Assembly (NCBI GenBank): GCA_001769505.1
Contig: MEOF01000063.1
Location: forward strand, 1-50,511
Reading direction: 5' to 3'
DNA from: Bacteroidetes bacterium GWF2_33_38
Lineage (GTDB): Bacteria > Bacteroidota > Bacteroidia > Bacteroidales > GWF2-33-38
DNA: 50,511 bases
This document shows positions 43,048 through 50,511 of this stretch, in pieces. The first letter of the stretch is position 1; every line of letters begins with the position of its first letter. Made by a program: the position numbers and the translations under genes. Under the pieces are notes generated by a model. It made no database searches, had not been told where the DNA came from, and saw nothing but the letters and a program-made list of their open reading frames with translations.

Positions 43048-45471
43048 CTACCTCCTAATGCTTATTCGTTCAGTTAAAATTTTATCGTTTGTAATCAGAT
43101 TTATGAAATAAATACCTTGTGAATATTGGTCTAATTTAAGTTCAATAAGTTTATTTTCGCGAACAATTTCTTCGAATAATAATTGCCCTAATTCATTGTA
43201 AAATCTGATATTTTCAACTTTTAAATCGCTTTTGCTTAAATCAACAAATAAATTATTTTTCGTTGGATTTGGATAGATATTTATATTGTGTAAATTAAGT
43301 TCCTCCACGCTGTTTGAAGTATCTTTTACCGTAACATAAGTTTGAACTAACGCGGTATCGTAATTCAAATTATTGAATACAATTAACTTTGTTGAAAAAA
43401 TTCCAATTGTATTATATTTTACAGATGATGGATTATCGTCAGAAGAAATACTTGGTGTAGCACCTTCAAATGTCCAATTATTGCTTATAATTGTTCCTGT
43501 TGACAAATTTGTATAATCAAGCGAGTCGCCCACAAAAATAGTCGTGAAATTAGATGTAAAATCGGCATTCAGTTCAACTGTATCTTGAACATAAATATAA
43601 CTTTCGACATAAGCCGTATCAAAACTAACTGTATTGTTTACAATGAGTCGAACCGCATAAAAACCGGGAATATTGTATTTAATATTCAAAGGATTTTTAA
43701 TAGTTGATGTATTTGTAACAGCTCCGTCAAAAGTCCAATCATAAAAGAAAGGCGTTCCAGTCGAAAGGCTTGTAAAATTAACCGAATCGCCTACAAAAAT
43801 GGTATCCATATTAACTGTAAAATCAGCATTTAAAGGAGCAGTATCAAGAACAATAATTCTATCCGATTTTACCAAAGTATCTCCGCCAAAGCCATTTTTC
43901 GCCCACAAAGTTACGTCATAAATACCTGGAGTGTTATAAGTAACTGTTCGATTTTTATCAAACGAAAGGCTTGGAGTTCCTCCTTGAAAAGTCCATTTCC
44001 ACCAATTTGGCAAGCCTGTAGTTTCGTCGGTAAAACTAACCGTTTGACCTTTATTGATTAAGGTATCGCTTTCAGAAAAAGCAACAACCGGCAAAATAGT
44101 TCCACAAGTTTGATTCATTCCATTGAGCGACATAACTCCACTATTATCAGGGTCGAGCCAATCTTTCAATCTTTTATCGGCAGTAGTTCCGTTCGATGCC
44201 CACGAGTATGAAAATTTTCCATAATAATCGTAACCCAACAAATTTGTGCAAGTTGAAGAACCTCCAGTTAAATCGCCAACGATTAGTCCACTTGAATTAA
44301 ACATTGGAGAACCCGAAGAACCACCTTCGGTTACACCATCAGCCCAACGAAAAGTCCAATGACTGCCCGATGCACTTCCCCAAGAAGAAGAAATAGGAGT
44401 TTGTGTATAAGTTGATATTTTTTTAATATCTCCACTTGGGTGATGAATGCCTGCTCCTCCAGCAGATGCTGTAGTCGAGCGATTCCAACCGTTATAATAA
44501 ACATTCCATGCTTCGGTTGGGTATGTTTCGAGAGCCAATAAGTAAAAATCGGAACCTGAATCACCACCATTTCCTCCGTTTGCAACATGAAATGCACCAG
44601 TCATTGTATTCGATGATGGTTCGGTTGCTGGATTTGTACAATCAACCGCTTCATAGTTAAAATAAAATACCCAACTTTCTAAATCTTCGTCGGTTGCACC
44701 TTCAGCACAATGGTCGGCAGTTAAAAAATATGGATAGCAATCTTCTTTAACATTATTTATCAATGAACCGGTACATAAATAATATCCGTCGCCAATTTTA
44801 ATAGAAATTCGAGCAACACCTCTTTTTTCATCTTGCCAATCGTCGCCAATCGGAGTACAATTTATATTATTCTGGCACGATTCAGAATCTCCAAACTCTT
44901 TATTTCCAAGCAAGAAATTCACATTGCGAAAAGCATAAGCTATTTCGGAAATGCTTATTATAGGTTTATATGGCGATGATGGCGACTCAACATATTCAAT
45001 AGTTATAGTTTCTCCTTTTATGAGTTCGTTTGCAAATCTTCCATGTGGTTTATTATTGTCGATAGTGTAGGCTCCCAACTGCTGTTGTTTGGTTTCATCG
45101 TAAAGATACAATTCTCCGCCTTCGGGAATAATAAATTTATCGTAATAAACGCCTAAAGCTAAAGCTCCATCTGATTGAATTTTTAATCGCCATATTTCAC
45201 GACCATCGGGTAATTGTTGCCAATATCCTGAATTATCAATTGTTAAATTTACAAAAATAGACTCAGCATATTTTAAGGGAGTTCCATCTTTTAAGTTTTC
45301 AGCATCTTCGATTTCGATTTTATTCATATCGATGCTTGATAATTTGACAATTTTAGCATTGTCGTACGCCAAATTATAATATAAACTTGGAGCTAAACCC
45401 CCTTTGCTAATTTGTGCATTTGCATAAAATGCTAAGAAAACTAAAACTGTAAAAAGTGCTAAAATTTTCAT
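43048..45471 (-). CDS. T9SS-secreted trypsin-like endopeptidase with PKD domains
   Basis: An 807-residue secreted protease. A signal peptide is at 1-20 (ending NAQ), followed by a propeptide-like region to about 200. The trypsin-fold catalytic domain (about 205-440) resembles lysyl endopeptidases, with His in LTADHCAEG, Asp in GSDFYLLALE and Ser in EGGSSGSPMFN. Three PKD/Ig-like domains follow (about 470-550, 555-645, 648-730), each opening with a related (L/P)xADFTxNxxTIFVGDS-type strand. The last 75 residues are a T9SS type A sorting domain (INIYPNPTKNNLFVDLS to ILTERISIRR). The ATG giving MKILALFTVLVFLA is chosen over the longer frame to 45498. Confidence 0.92.
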   Translation of the reverse strand: MKILALFTVLVFLAFYANAQISKGGLAPSLYYNLAYDNAKIVKLSSIDMNKIEIEDAENLKDGTPLKYAESIFVNLTIDNSGYWQQLPDGREIWRLKIQSDGALALGVYYDKFIIPEGGELYLYDETKQQQLGAYTIDNNKPHGRFANELIKGETITIEYVESPSSPYKPIISISEIAYAFRNVNFLLGNKEFGDSESCQNNINCTPIGDDWQDEKRGVARISIKIGDGYYLCTGSLINNVKEDCYPYFLTADHCAEGATDEDLESWVFYFNYEAVDCTNPATEPSSNTMTGAFHVANGGNGGDSGSDFYLLALETYPTEAWNVYYNGWNRSTTASAGGAGIHHPSGDIKKISTYTQTPISSSWGSASGSHWTFRWADGVTEGGSSGSPMFNSSGLIVGDLTGGSSTCTNLLGYDYYGKFSYSWASNGTTADKRLKDWLDPDNSGVMSLNGMNQTCGTILPVVAFSESDTLINKGQTVSFTDETTGLPNWWKWTFQGGTPSLSFDKNRTVTYNTPGIYDVTLWAKNGFGGDTLVKSDRIIVLDTAPLNADFTVNMDTIFVGDSVNFTSLSTGTPFFYDWTFDGAVTNTSTIKNPLNIKYNIPGFYAVRLIVNNTVSFDTAYVESYIYVQDTVELNADFTSNFTTIFVGDSLDYTNLSTGTIISNNWTFEGATPSISSDDNPSSVKYNTIGIFSTKLIVFNNLNYDTALVQTYVTVKDTSNSVEELNLHNINIYPNPTKNNLFVDLSKSDLKVENIRFYNELGQLLFEEIVRENKLIELKLDQYSQGIYFINLITNDKILTERISIRR

Positions 45472-45577
45472 ATTAAGGTATTTTGTGATAAGTAACATTT
45501 AAAAGTATAAAGAAATATTTCAAAAAATTAAAAAGAATATGTTTTTTTGATAAATCGACAAAAAACAGTAAATCAAT

Positions 45578-47506
45578 TTACTTTAAAAGGCTGATATTAT
45601 ATTCTCTGTCAAAATAAATAACTTTTACCGACTGATTTTCGAAACCGTCTTCAGCATTTTTTTTAACAAATTCAAAATCGGTGCTTAATACAGGAATATC
45701 GATATGCTCGATGCAATTAACAAAATTCTTTCCGTACTCTGACAGGCTTTTTACAAAATAGCGAGTAATGTCGTAACCTAAAAAACTGAAAGGGTCTTCG
45801 GGTTCGTGCTTAAACATAAAATGAGACTCCTTAATAAAAACCATAGTTGTTGAATCTGTGTAATCGACAAAAGTTGGTTGAAATGAATGTAAGTTTATAC
45901 GATGAAAATATTCTAAATCTATATTTTCAAATTTCTCCCATACTGGTAAACCTACAATCGAAATTTTAAATTCTTTTGCATTCAAACTCAAACGCGAAAC
46001 AATACTGCTGACTTGGGCTTGGTCGGTAAAAGGCAAAAACACAACATTTTCTTTTGTCTGCACCATTGCATTTTCAACATTTGTTGATATCGAACCCGTA
46101 CCTTGTATTTCTTTGAAAGTGATTGTAGAGGCCATTTCGGCAACAAAACCATCAATCATTTTTTTGTAGATTTGAGCCAATTTATCTTTTTCGATATTTG
46201 CACTTGAGACATAAATAAAGTTTCGGTCTTTGTATTTGGTTAAAATATTTTTTATCGAAAAGTACAATTGCGTTGTAATAGATGGAATTACCTGAAATAC
46301 AAATGGATTTTGTGTAAGAATTTCTTGTTTTGATAAGAAGGGAGAAACTATATAAATTCCATGTTGTTTTGCAAATTCACTTACTTGCATAAATTCATCG
46401 AAATACGAAGGTCCTATAATTAAATCAACCGTTTTAAGCTCTGGTTTATTTAATATTTCAACAATTTTTGCCGAGTCGTTTTTAGTATCAAAAACCTGCA
46501 AAAGGACATTTTTGCCCTCTTTTCGAAGTGTGTCAAGAGCCAAAAGTACTCCCTCGTAAAACTCTATAAAATGAGAATTCGGATAAAATTCATCCTCGTT
46601 TTTTACAAGTTTATCCATATCAACTCTAAGATTTTTTTCGGCGTGAAAAGGTAAAAATAGTGCAATATTTATCGGGCGACCAACAATTGGTTTAATGTTG
46701 CTGTCGCAAGGTAGTGATATTATTTGTTGATTGTTTGCCGTATTCGTTTTTTGAATAAGCGAATCGATTTGCTGTACAAATTTTGTTGTATCGACCGATT
46801 TTGGATTATGAGCTTTAAAGTCTTCGATAATTACATTGTTTATTTTCGGAATTCTAATGGCTTCACCTGCTTTTAATCCATTTGCATTTACGTCGGGGTT
46901 TGCTTTTAAAATATCCTCCACCTCAACATTGTACATTTTTGCAATGGAATATAAGGTTTGTTTTTTTTCTACTTCGTGATAATTATAGTTGTTGTCTTTT
47001 GCTATTTCTTTTTCAGGCTCGACTTTAAATGCTTCTGCAACCCTATCTTCCTTCAGTTTTGGGATTCTAATTAAATCGCCAATCTTAATACCTTCACCTA
47101 TTAACGGGTTGTTTGATTTTATTTCATCTACCGTTACGTTATATATTTTCGAAATTGCATAAAGCGTCTGACTTTGCTCAACTTTATGAACAATATATTT
47201 TCCGGCACTTAATATTTCTTCTTCGGTACTATTAACTCCCTGAAAAATAGGAATATTCAAAACTTGGTCAGGCTTAATTCCTTCAAAAACATTTGTATTT
47301 TCAATTGCAATGTCTTTGGGTAATACATTATATGCTTTACTGATTGAATAAAGAGTTTCTCCTTTTTGAACGGTATGCAGATAAAATTTTTTACCGTTTA
47401 CCAACACTTTTTGGGTTGAGCGTTTAACTGTTATTGTTGTATCCTGAGCATTAAGATTAATGGTAAATAATACAAATAAAACAACTGTTAAAAGCCTTGC
47501 AAGCAT
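45578..47506 (-). CDS. LysM x3 protein with type 1 periplasmic-binding domain
   Basis: A 642-residue exported protein. A signal peptide is at 1-20 (ending NAQ). Three LysM domains at about 43-88, 105-150 and 174-219 (HTVQKGETLYSISKAYNVLP, HKVEQSQTLYAISKIYNVTV, HEVEKKQTLYSIAKMYNVEV) would bind peptidoglycan. After a linker, residues about 275-642 resemble a type 1 periplasmic-binding (amino-acid/Leu-Ile-Val receptor-like) fold: INIALFLPFHAE, VDLIIGPSYFDEFMQVSEFAKQ and GIYIVSPFLSKQE. No ABC transporter genes are nearby, so it may sense or hold a ligand at the cell wall instead of feeding an importer. Confidence 0.88.
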   Translation of the reverse strand: MLARLLTVVLFVLFTINLNAQDTTITVKRSTQKVLVNGKKFYLHTVQKGETLYSISKAYNVLPKDIAIENTNVFEGIKPDQVLNIPIFQGVNSTEEEILSAGKYIVHKVEQSQTLYAISKIYNVTVDEIKSNNPLIGEGIKIGDLIRIPKLKEDRVAEAFKVEPEKEIAKDNNYNYHEVEKKQTLYSIAKMYNVEVEDILKANPDVNANGLKAGEAIRIPKINNVIIEDFKAHNPKSVDTTKFVQQIDSLIQKTNTANNQQIISLPCDSNIKPIVGRPINIALFLPFHAEKNLRVDMDKLVKNEDEFYPNSHFIEFYEGVLLALDTLRKEGKNVLLQVFDTKNDSAKIVEILNKPELKTVDLIIGPSYFDEFMQVSEFAKQHGIYIVSPFLSKQEILTQNPFVFQVIPSITTQLYFSIKNILTKYKDRNFIYVSSANIEKDKLAQIYKKMIDGFVAEMASTITFKEIQGTGSISTNVENAMVQTKENVVFLPFTDQAQVSSIVSRLSLNAKEFKISIVGLPVWEKFENIDLEYFHRINLHSFQPTFVDYTDSTTMVFIKESHFMFKHEPEDPFSFLGYDITRYFVKSLSEYGKNFVNCIEHIDIPVLSTDFEFVKKNAEDGFENQSVKVIYFDREYNISLLK

Positions 47507-47525
47507 AATAATTTAAAGTTTTTTA

Positions 47526-47533
47526 CAAATGTA
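47526..47533 (-). promoter_or_regulatory. TACATTTG -7 box of the LysM gene
   Basis: Minus-strand TACATTTG, 19 nt before the ATG at 47506. No well-spaced -33 TTG is visible, so the promoter is only suggested. Confidence 0.4.
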
Positions 47534-47572
47534 AATAAAAAAAGGTTTATTGGTATAATAATTTGCAAATAA

Positions 47573-49579
47573 CTACTCTATACTTATAATTTTAAACTCT
47601 GTTCTTCGATTTTGTGCTCGACCTTCTTCGGTATTGTTTGAGGCAATTGGCTCAGAAAAGTTATAACCTTTATACGAGACTCGTTCTTTCGGAATATTAT
47701 TTTCAAGCAAATATTCATAAACTGTTTTTGCTCTATTCTCTGATAATGATTGATTATACGCTTGATTTCCAATATTATCGGTATGTCCGCTTATTTCAAT
47801 CTTAACTTTTGAATTTTTATTCATGAATTCAAGCAATTTTGTTAACTCGGCTTTCGATTCTGGTTTTAGCTGATACTTGTTTGTTTCATAAAAAATATTT
47901 TTCAAAACAATTTTCACATCTTCTTTTATTGGCAGTAGGGGAATGTTTAACGTATAAGGCTTCGAAGGGTCAGTCATATCTTTTAACGAAAAATTTTCGG
48001 AATAAAACATGTATCCGTCTTTTGAAGCATTGAAGGCGTAATTTTTATTTATTGGCAGACAAACCAAATATTCACCATTTATTTCGTTTGAATTTGAACT
48101 AATCAAGGTTTCGGAAGTTTCCAAATCCATTAATTCAAATTTTGCATGTAACCGTTCTTTTGAAAGCGAATCGTAAATAAATCCCTTAACGTAAGTAACT
48201 AAAGTTGGTCGGGCATTTTCGTACAATTCAAAACCATAAATATCTAATCCGTTTTTTGAGTCTCGATTAGAAGCAAAATATGCATAATTTCCTTGTGCAT
48301 TCACAATTAAGCCTCGTTCGTCGGAAAATGTGTTTATCGGAAAACCCACGTTTTGAGTTGCCGACCAATTACCAAGAGAATCACGTTTGGTGTAAAAAAT
48401 ATCTAATCCGCCCATGCCTACATGTCCATCGGAAGAAAAATATAAGGTAGAATTATCGGGGTGAATGAAAGGTGCTATTTCGTTATTAATGGTATTAATA
48501 GTGTCGCTTAAATTTTGAGGCACCGACCATGAGATTTTACCCATTGGGGAAACATTAACAATTTCGGCCGACCAAATATCCATCAAGCCATTTCCTCCGG
48601 GACGATTACTAACATAGTACAATGTTTTTCCATCGGACGAAAAAGAAGGATTCGACTCCCAATATTCTGAATTAACAGGAGTTCCGACATTTTGAGGAAC
48701 CGTCCAAATATCTCCAATAATTTTGGAATAATAAATATCGCAAGAACCAAAATCCTCAGGTCGATTGCAAACCGTGTAAAAAACGTACATTCCATCGGGT
48801 GAAATACACAAAGCTCCTTCGTTATTAGGAGTGTTTATGGGTTTTCCCATATTTTTAGCCAAAGTCCAATCGTAATAATTTTTTTTACTAATGTAAAAAT
48901 CCTCTTGCATTCCAGTGTGAGTTACTCTCTCGTTTGGATTGCTTGGAATTTGGCGAGTAATAAACATGAATTCTTCATCGGCTGTAAGCGAGGGCCAATA
49001 TTCATCGTATTCAGAGTTTATATTACTGCCCAAGTTAACAGGTTTAAAATCAACTGGGTGTAAACTTGATTTATAACCATATTCGGCTCTTGACAATTTA
49101 TCTTCGGCTTGAGCTTTCAGGCTCGCTTTTATTTTGTCGAGTGTAAGAAAATAGGTTAGATGGTCTTTCGATTCTTTATACATTCCAATATTTAATTCGG
49201 CTTCGGCAACGAACAGATATGTTTTCGGTGAAAATGCAGAATCGATATTAATGGCTCGATTGTATTCGTTAATTTCTTCTAAATATTTTTTATTGTCGTG
49301 ATAAATGTTCGCTTTTAAAATATAAGCTTCGATAAATTTATTGTCAATAGCTATGGCATTATCGAGTTCGGCAATAGCTTCGGTATCGAGACGACTGTCG
49401 TATTTTTGCATCGCCGACTGAAATAGTTTTATTGCCTTTTTCGATTTAGTAGAATATTCTTCCTGAGAAAACGATGTTTGAGATTGAAATGATAGTAGCA
49501 ACAAAACGAAAAAAAACTTTGCTACTTCACAAAATGGGAATCTTATAAATGATGCAACTTTAAACTTTAAACTTTTCAC
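47573..49579 (-). CDS. TPR / WD40-like / OmpA C-terminal protein, PorE-like (T9SS-associated)
   Basis: A 668-residue exported protein. A basic leader and hydrophobic core (K-FFFVLLLLSF) end at SFSQ; no lipobox Cys was seen. Order of parts: TPR units (about 45-165; KAIKLFQSAMQKYDS, AYILKANIYHDNKKYLEEI), a PD40/WD40-like propeller (about 185-460; repeated SPDGMYVFYT, SSDGKTLYYVSNRPGG and PDNSTLYFSSDG motifs), a carboxypeptidase-regulatory-like domain (about 470-550) and an OmpA C-terminal peptidoglycan-binding domain (560-668; GHTDNIGNQAYNQSLSENRA, NRRTEFKI). Length and order match PorE of the type IX system, although paralogues exist. The start is GTG inside a heptamer repeat, 10 bp after queE. 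Confidence 0.85.
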   Translation of the reverse strand: MKSLKFKVASFIRFPFCEVAKFFFVLLLLSFQSQTSFSQEEYSTKSKKAIKLFQSAMQKYDSRLDTEAIAELDNAIAIDNKFIEAYILKANIYHDNKKYLEEINEYNRAINIDSAFSPKTYLFVAEAELNIGMYKESKDHLTYFLTLDKIKASLKAQAEDKLSRAEYGYKSSLHPVDFKPVNLGSNINSEYDEYWPSLTADEEFMFITRQIPSNPNERVTHTGMQEDFYISKKNYYDWTLAKNMGKPINTPNNEGALCISPDGMYVFYTVCNRPEDFGSCDIYYSKIIGDIWTVPQNVGTPVNSEYWESNPSFSSDGKTLYYVSNRPGGNGLMDIWSAEIVNVSPMGKISWSVPQNLSDTINTINNEIAPFIHPDNSTLYFSSDGHVGMGGLDIFYTKRDSLGNWSATQNVGFPINTFSDERGLIVNAQGNYAYFASNRDSKNGLDIYGFELYENARPTLVTYVKGFIYDSLSKERLHAKFELMDLETSETLISSNSNEINGEYLVCLPINKNYAFNASKDGYMFYSENFSLKDMTDPSKPYTLNIPLLPIKEDVKIVLKNIFYETNKYQLKPESKAELTKLLEFMNKNSKVKIEISGHTDNIGNQAYNQSLSENRAKTVYEYLLENNIPKERVSYKGYNFSEPIASNNTEEGRAQNRRTEFKIISIE

Positions 49580-49592
49580 TTTAAACTTTTTA
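49558..49592. repeat. five degenerate heptamers spanning the queE stop and the next start
   Basis: Plus-strand units CTTTAAA, CTTTAAA, CTTTTCA, CTTTAAA and CTTTTTA. On the minus strand they hold both the queE TAA (49592-49590) and the GTG start of the PorE-like gene (49579-49577). The pattern parallels the heptamers after fabI (16291-16325). Confidence 0.65.
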
Positions 49593-50216
49593 AGGAATAT
49601 TCATAAATTTATGACTTTGCAGCGATATTTTCCATTTAGGATTGTTTTTTATATAAGAAACTGTTTGATGAATAATTTTATTGTACATGCTCCATTCGGG
49701 TTGCAAATACAATATACATTCATTGCGAACTTGTTTAGCAGCTTCTTCTGCCCATTCAAAATCTTCGATGCTGTAAATAATAACTTTTAATTCGTTTGCT
49801 TTTTTGTAAATATCGAGCAAGGGAGGATTATTTTTTTTGGGCGATAAACAAATCCAATCCCATTCTCCTGTCAAAGGTTTGTTTCCGGCTGTTTCGAGAA
49901 AAGTTTCAACTTTTTGCTTTTTTAATTCAATGCACAAATAATCGAGATTATAGTTCAATGGTTCGCCACCTGTAACAACAATAGCTTTGGCTGGCTGAGA
50001 GGCTGCGTTTTTTACGATTTCGTCAACATTAACCGTTTTGTGCAATTCAGGATTCCACGAAAATTTTGAATCGCACCATTTGCACCCAATATCACAACCG
50101 CCAATTCTGATAAAATAGGCAGCTTTTCCAGTATTATAACCTTCTCCTTGAAGTGTATAAAATTCTTCAACTAAAGGTAGAATCTTTCCTTCTTCTAGTA
50201 ATTTTTCATCGTTCAT
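49590..50216 (-). CDS. queE: 7-carboxy-7-deazaguanine synthase (QueE), radical SAM
   Basis: A 208-residue radical-SAM enzyme that contracts CPH4 to CDG in the queuosine/7-deazaguanine pathway. The Fe-S cluster Cys are C41-x3-C45-x2-C48 (GGCDIGCKWCDSKFSW), with FYTLQGEGYNTGKAAYFIR before them and VTGGEPLNYN at 81-90. The remaining queuosine genes are not in the window. A GTG 9 bp upstream (50225) is excluded as start because it lies in the TATTTTTG promoter box; the ATG giving MNDEKLLEEG is used. The PorE-like gene follows after 10 bp. Confidence 0.95.
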   Translation of the reverse strand: MNDEKLLEEGKILPLVEEFYTLQGEGYNTGKAAYFIRIGGCDIGCKWCDSKFSWNPELHKTVNVDEIVKNAASQPAKAIVVTGGEPLNYNLDYLCIELKKQKVETFLETAGNKPLTGEWDWICLSPKKNNPPLLDIYKKANELKVIIYSIEDFEWAEEAAKQVRNECILYLQPEWSMYNKIIHQTVSYIKNNPKWKISLQSHKFMNIP

Positions 50217-50224
50217 ATTAATCA

Positions 50225-50232
50225 CAAAAATA
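50225..50232 (-). promoter_or_regulatory. TATTTTTG -7 box of queE
   Basis: Minus-strand TATTTTTG ends 8 nt before the queE ATG, so the leader would be at most a few nucleotides. It argues for the ATG start over the GTG inside the box. Confidence 0.5.
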
Positions 50233-50334
50233 TGAAAGTATATGGAATGGATAAAATTAAATTACACTGCTAAGCGATTAAAACATAAATTAATGATATA
50301 AATAATTAATAATGAGCAAATAAAAACACATTAC

Positions 50335-50347
50335 GCTCCTACGGAGC
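50335..50347. repeat. small palindrome GCTCC-TAC-GGAGC
   Basis: A 5-bp stem with TAC loop, the first of three palindromes in the 250-bp stretch before the transposase-like start. It shares CCTACGG with the copy at 50384. Confidence 0.55.
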
Positions 50348-50383
50348 TAAAAAAAATACATTAATATTTACTTTAAACATCAC

Positions 50384-50396
50384 GTTCCTACGGAAC
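50384..50396. repeat. small palindrome GTTCC-TAC-GGAAC
   Basis: Covaried version of the palindrome 49 bp upstream: the second base pair changes from C-G to T-A while the stem is kept. Compensatory change suggests that the hairpin itself matters. Confidence 0.55.
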
Positions 50397-50445
50397 TTTG
50401 AAAGAGCTAACTCCAAATAAACCCAGATTACGCAATAGATTTTTT

Positions 50446-50462
50446 CTAATGCGTAGCATTAG
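50446..50462. repeat. palindrome CTAATGC-GTA-GCATTAG
   Basis: Perfect 7-bp arms around GTA, 13 bp before the ATG of the truncated transposase-like gene. It may belong to the leader or the terminal region of a mobile element. Confidence 0.5.
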
Positions 50463-50475
50463 GTAAATTTGCAGC

Positions 50476-50511
50476 ATGGAATATGATATAAGCTATACAA
50501 ATAAAGAGATT
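50476..50511 (+). CDS. start of a gene cut by the window edge, possibly an IS1380/IS4-type transposase
   Basis: Only 12 codons are visible: MEYDISYTNKEI. Starts of this kind (short acidic/aromatic stretch followed by S/T-x-KEI) occur in IS1380-like transposases of Bacteroidota, as far as I recall, and the three palindromes upstream fit a mobile or REP-associated context. The identification is tentative because the catalytic core lies outside the window. Confidence 0.35.
   Translation, partial: MEYDISYTNKEI

Noticed and set aside
49558-49592. Heptamer array as a plain terminator or promoter
   Set aside because: It forms no inverted repeat and lacks TAnnTTTG; period 7 with fixed variable positions fits a tandem repeat better.
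1-50511. CRISPR arrays, toxin-antitoxin pairs or defence islands
   Set aside because: No regularly spaced direct repeats and no Cas, restriction, abortive-infection or toxin-like proteins were seen among the genes.

Overview
The window is low-GC chromosomal DNA from a member of the Bacteroidota, most likely an anaerobic or microaerobic Bacteroidales-type organism. Several things support this: promoters of the TTTG-N19/20-TAnnTTTG type with almost no Shine-Dalgarno sequences; two proteins with C-terminal type IX secretion (T9SS) sorting domains; a PorE-like OmpA/WD40/TPR protein; DUF5686 and DUF6132 proteins; anaerobe enzymes (IorAB, flavodiiron protein, rubrerythrin, rubredoxin, superoxide reductase); and non-phage, housekeeping-like gene content throughout. 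No CRISPR array, rRNA, prophage or complete insertion sequence was seen.

Layout. 0.2-6.4 kb: a twin-CxxC protein, a YkgJ-type cysteine-cluster protein, and a minus-strand pair made of a receiver protein with seven PAS domains and no output domain, followed 17 bp later by a CPA2 cation/proton antiporter with universal-stress-like C-terminal domains. 6.5-13 kb: a DUF5686 outer-membrane protein; a CorA-type Mg2+ transporter preceded by a 12-residue leader ORF and two mutually exclusive hairpins; recR with an aldehyde dehydrogenase; and a secreted TonB_C-like protein. 13-19.5 kb: LysE-type exporter, secreted 5'-nucleotidase, fabI, a T9SS cargo, a DUF302-like exported protein and an M23/LysM peptidase. 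19.6-24.7 kb: rpsO, pnp, then a secreted alpha/alpha-toroid protein carrying a DxDD motif and a secreted propeller-like protein. 24.7-31.5 kb: an RND/MMPL exporter, sucD, mnmE, a first ECF sigma/anti-sigma pair and tRNA-Val(UAC).

31.6-37 kb is an oxygen- and peroxide-defence island: fprA, rubredoxin and rubrerythrin as one unit, then a pyridoxamine-oxidase-like flavoprotein, ferritin, class II superoxide reductase, 2-Cys peroxiredoxin, DUF6132, an Rrf2 regulator and a small membrane protein. Together they would reduce superoxide, peroxide and O2 or NO and store iron. A 16-bp-arm palindrome lies between the divergent DUF6132 and Rrf2 genes. 37-43 kb: WbqC-like protein, iorAB (2-oxoacid:ferredoxin oxidoreductase), a small OMP barrel and a second ECF sigma factor with a three-domain zinc anti-sigma factor. 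43-50.2 kb (minus strand): a T9SS-exported trypsin-like protease with PKD domains, a LysM/periplasmic-binding protein, the PorE-like protein and queE. The right edge holds three small palindromes and the first 12 codons of a likely transposase.

The most notable unexplained structure is the corA leader at about 9190-9283: a short acidic/Gly-Pro-then-basic ORF resembling the enterobacterial MgtL leader peptide, followed by three segments that can pair in two exclusive ways, one of which covers the corA start. Other points of interest are the receiver/7-PAS plus antiporter pair, the DxDD toroid, degenerate heptamer repeats that run through stop and start codons, and the Rrf2-adjacent palindrome. 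All functional calls are from reading the translated sequence; no searches were run.
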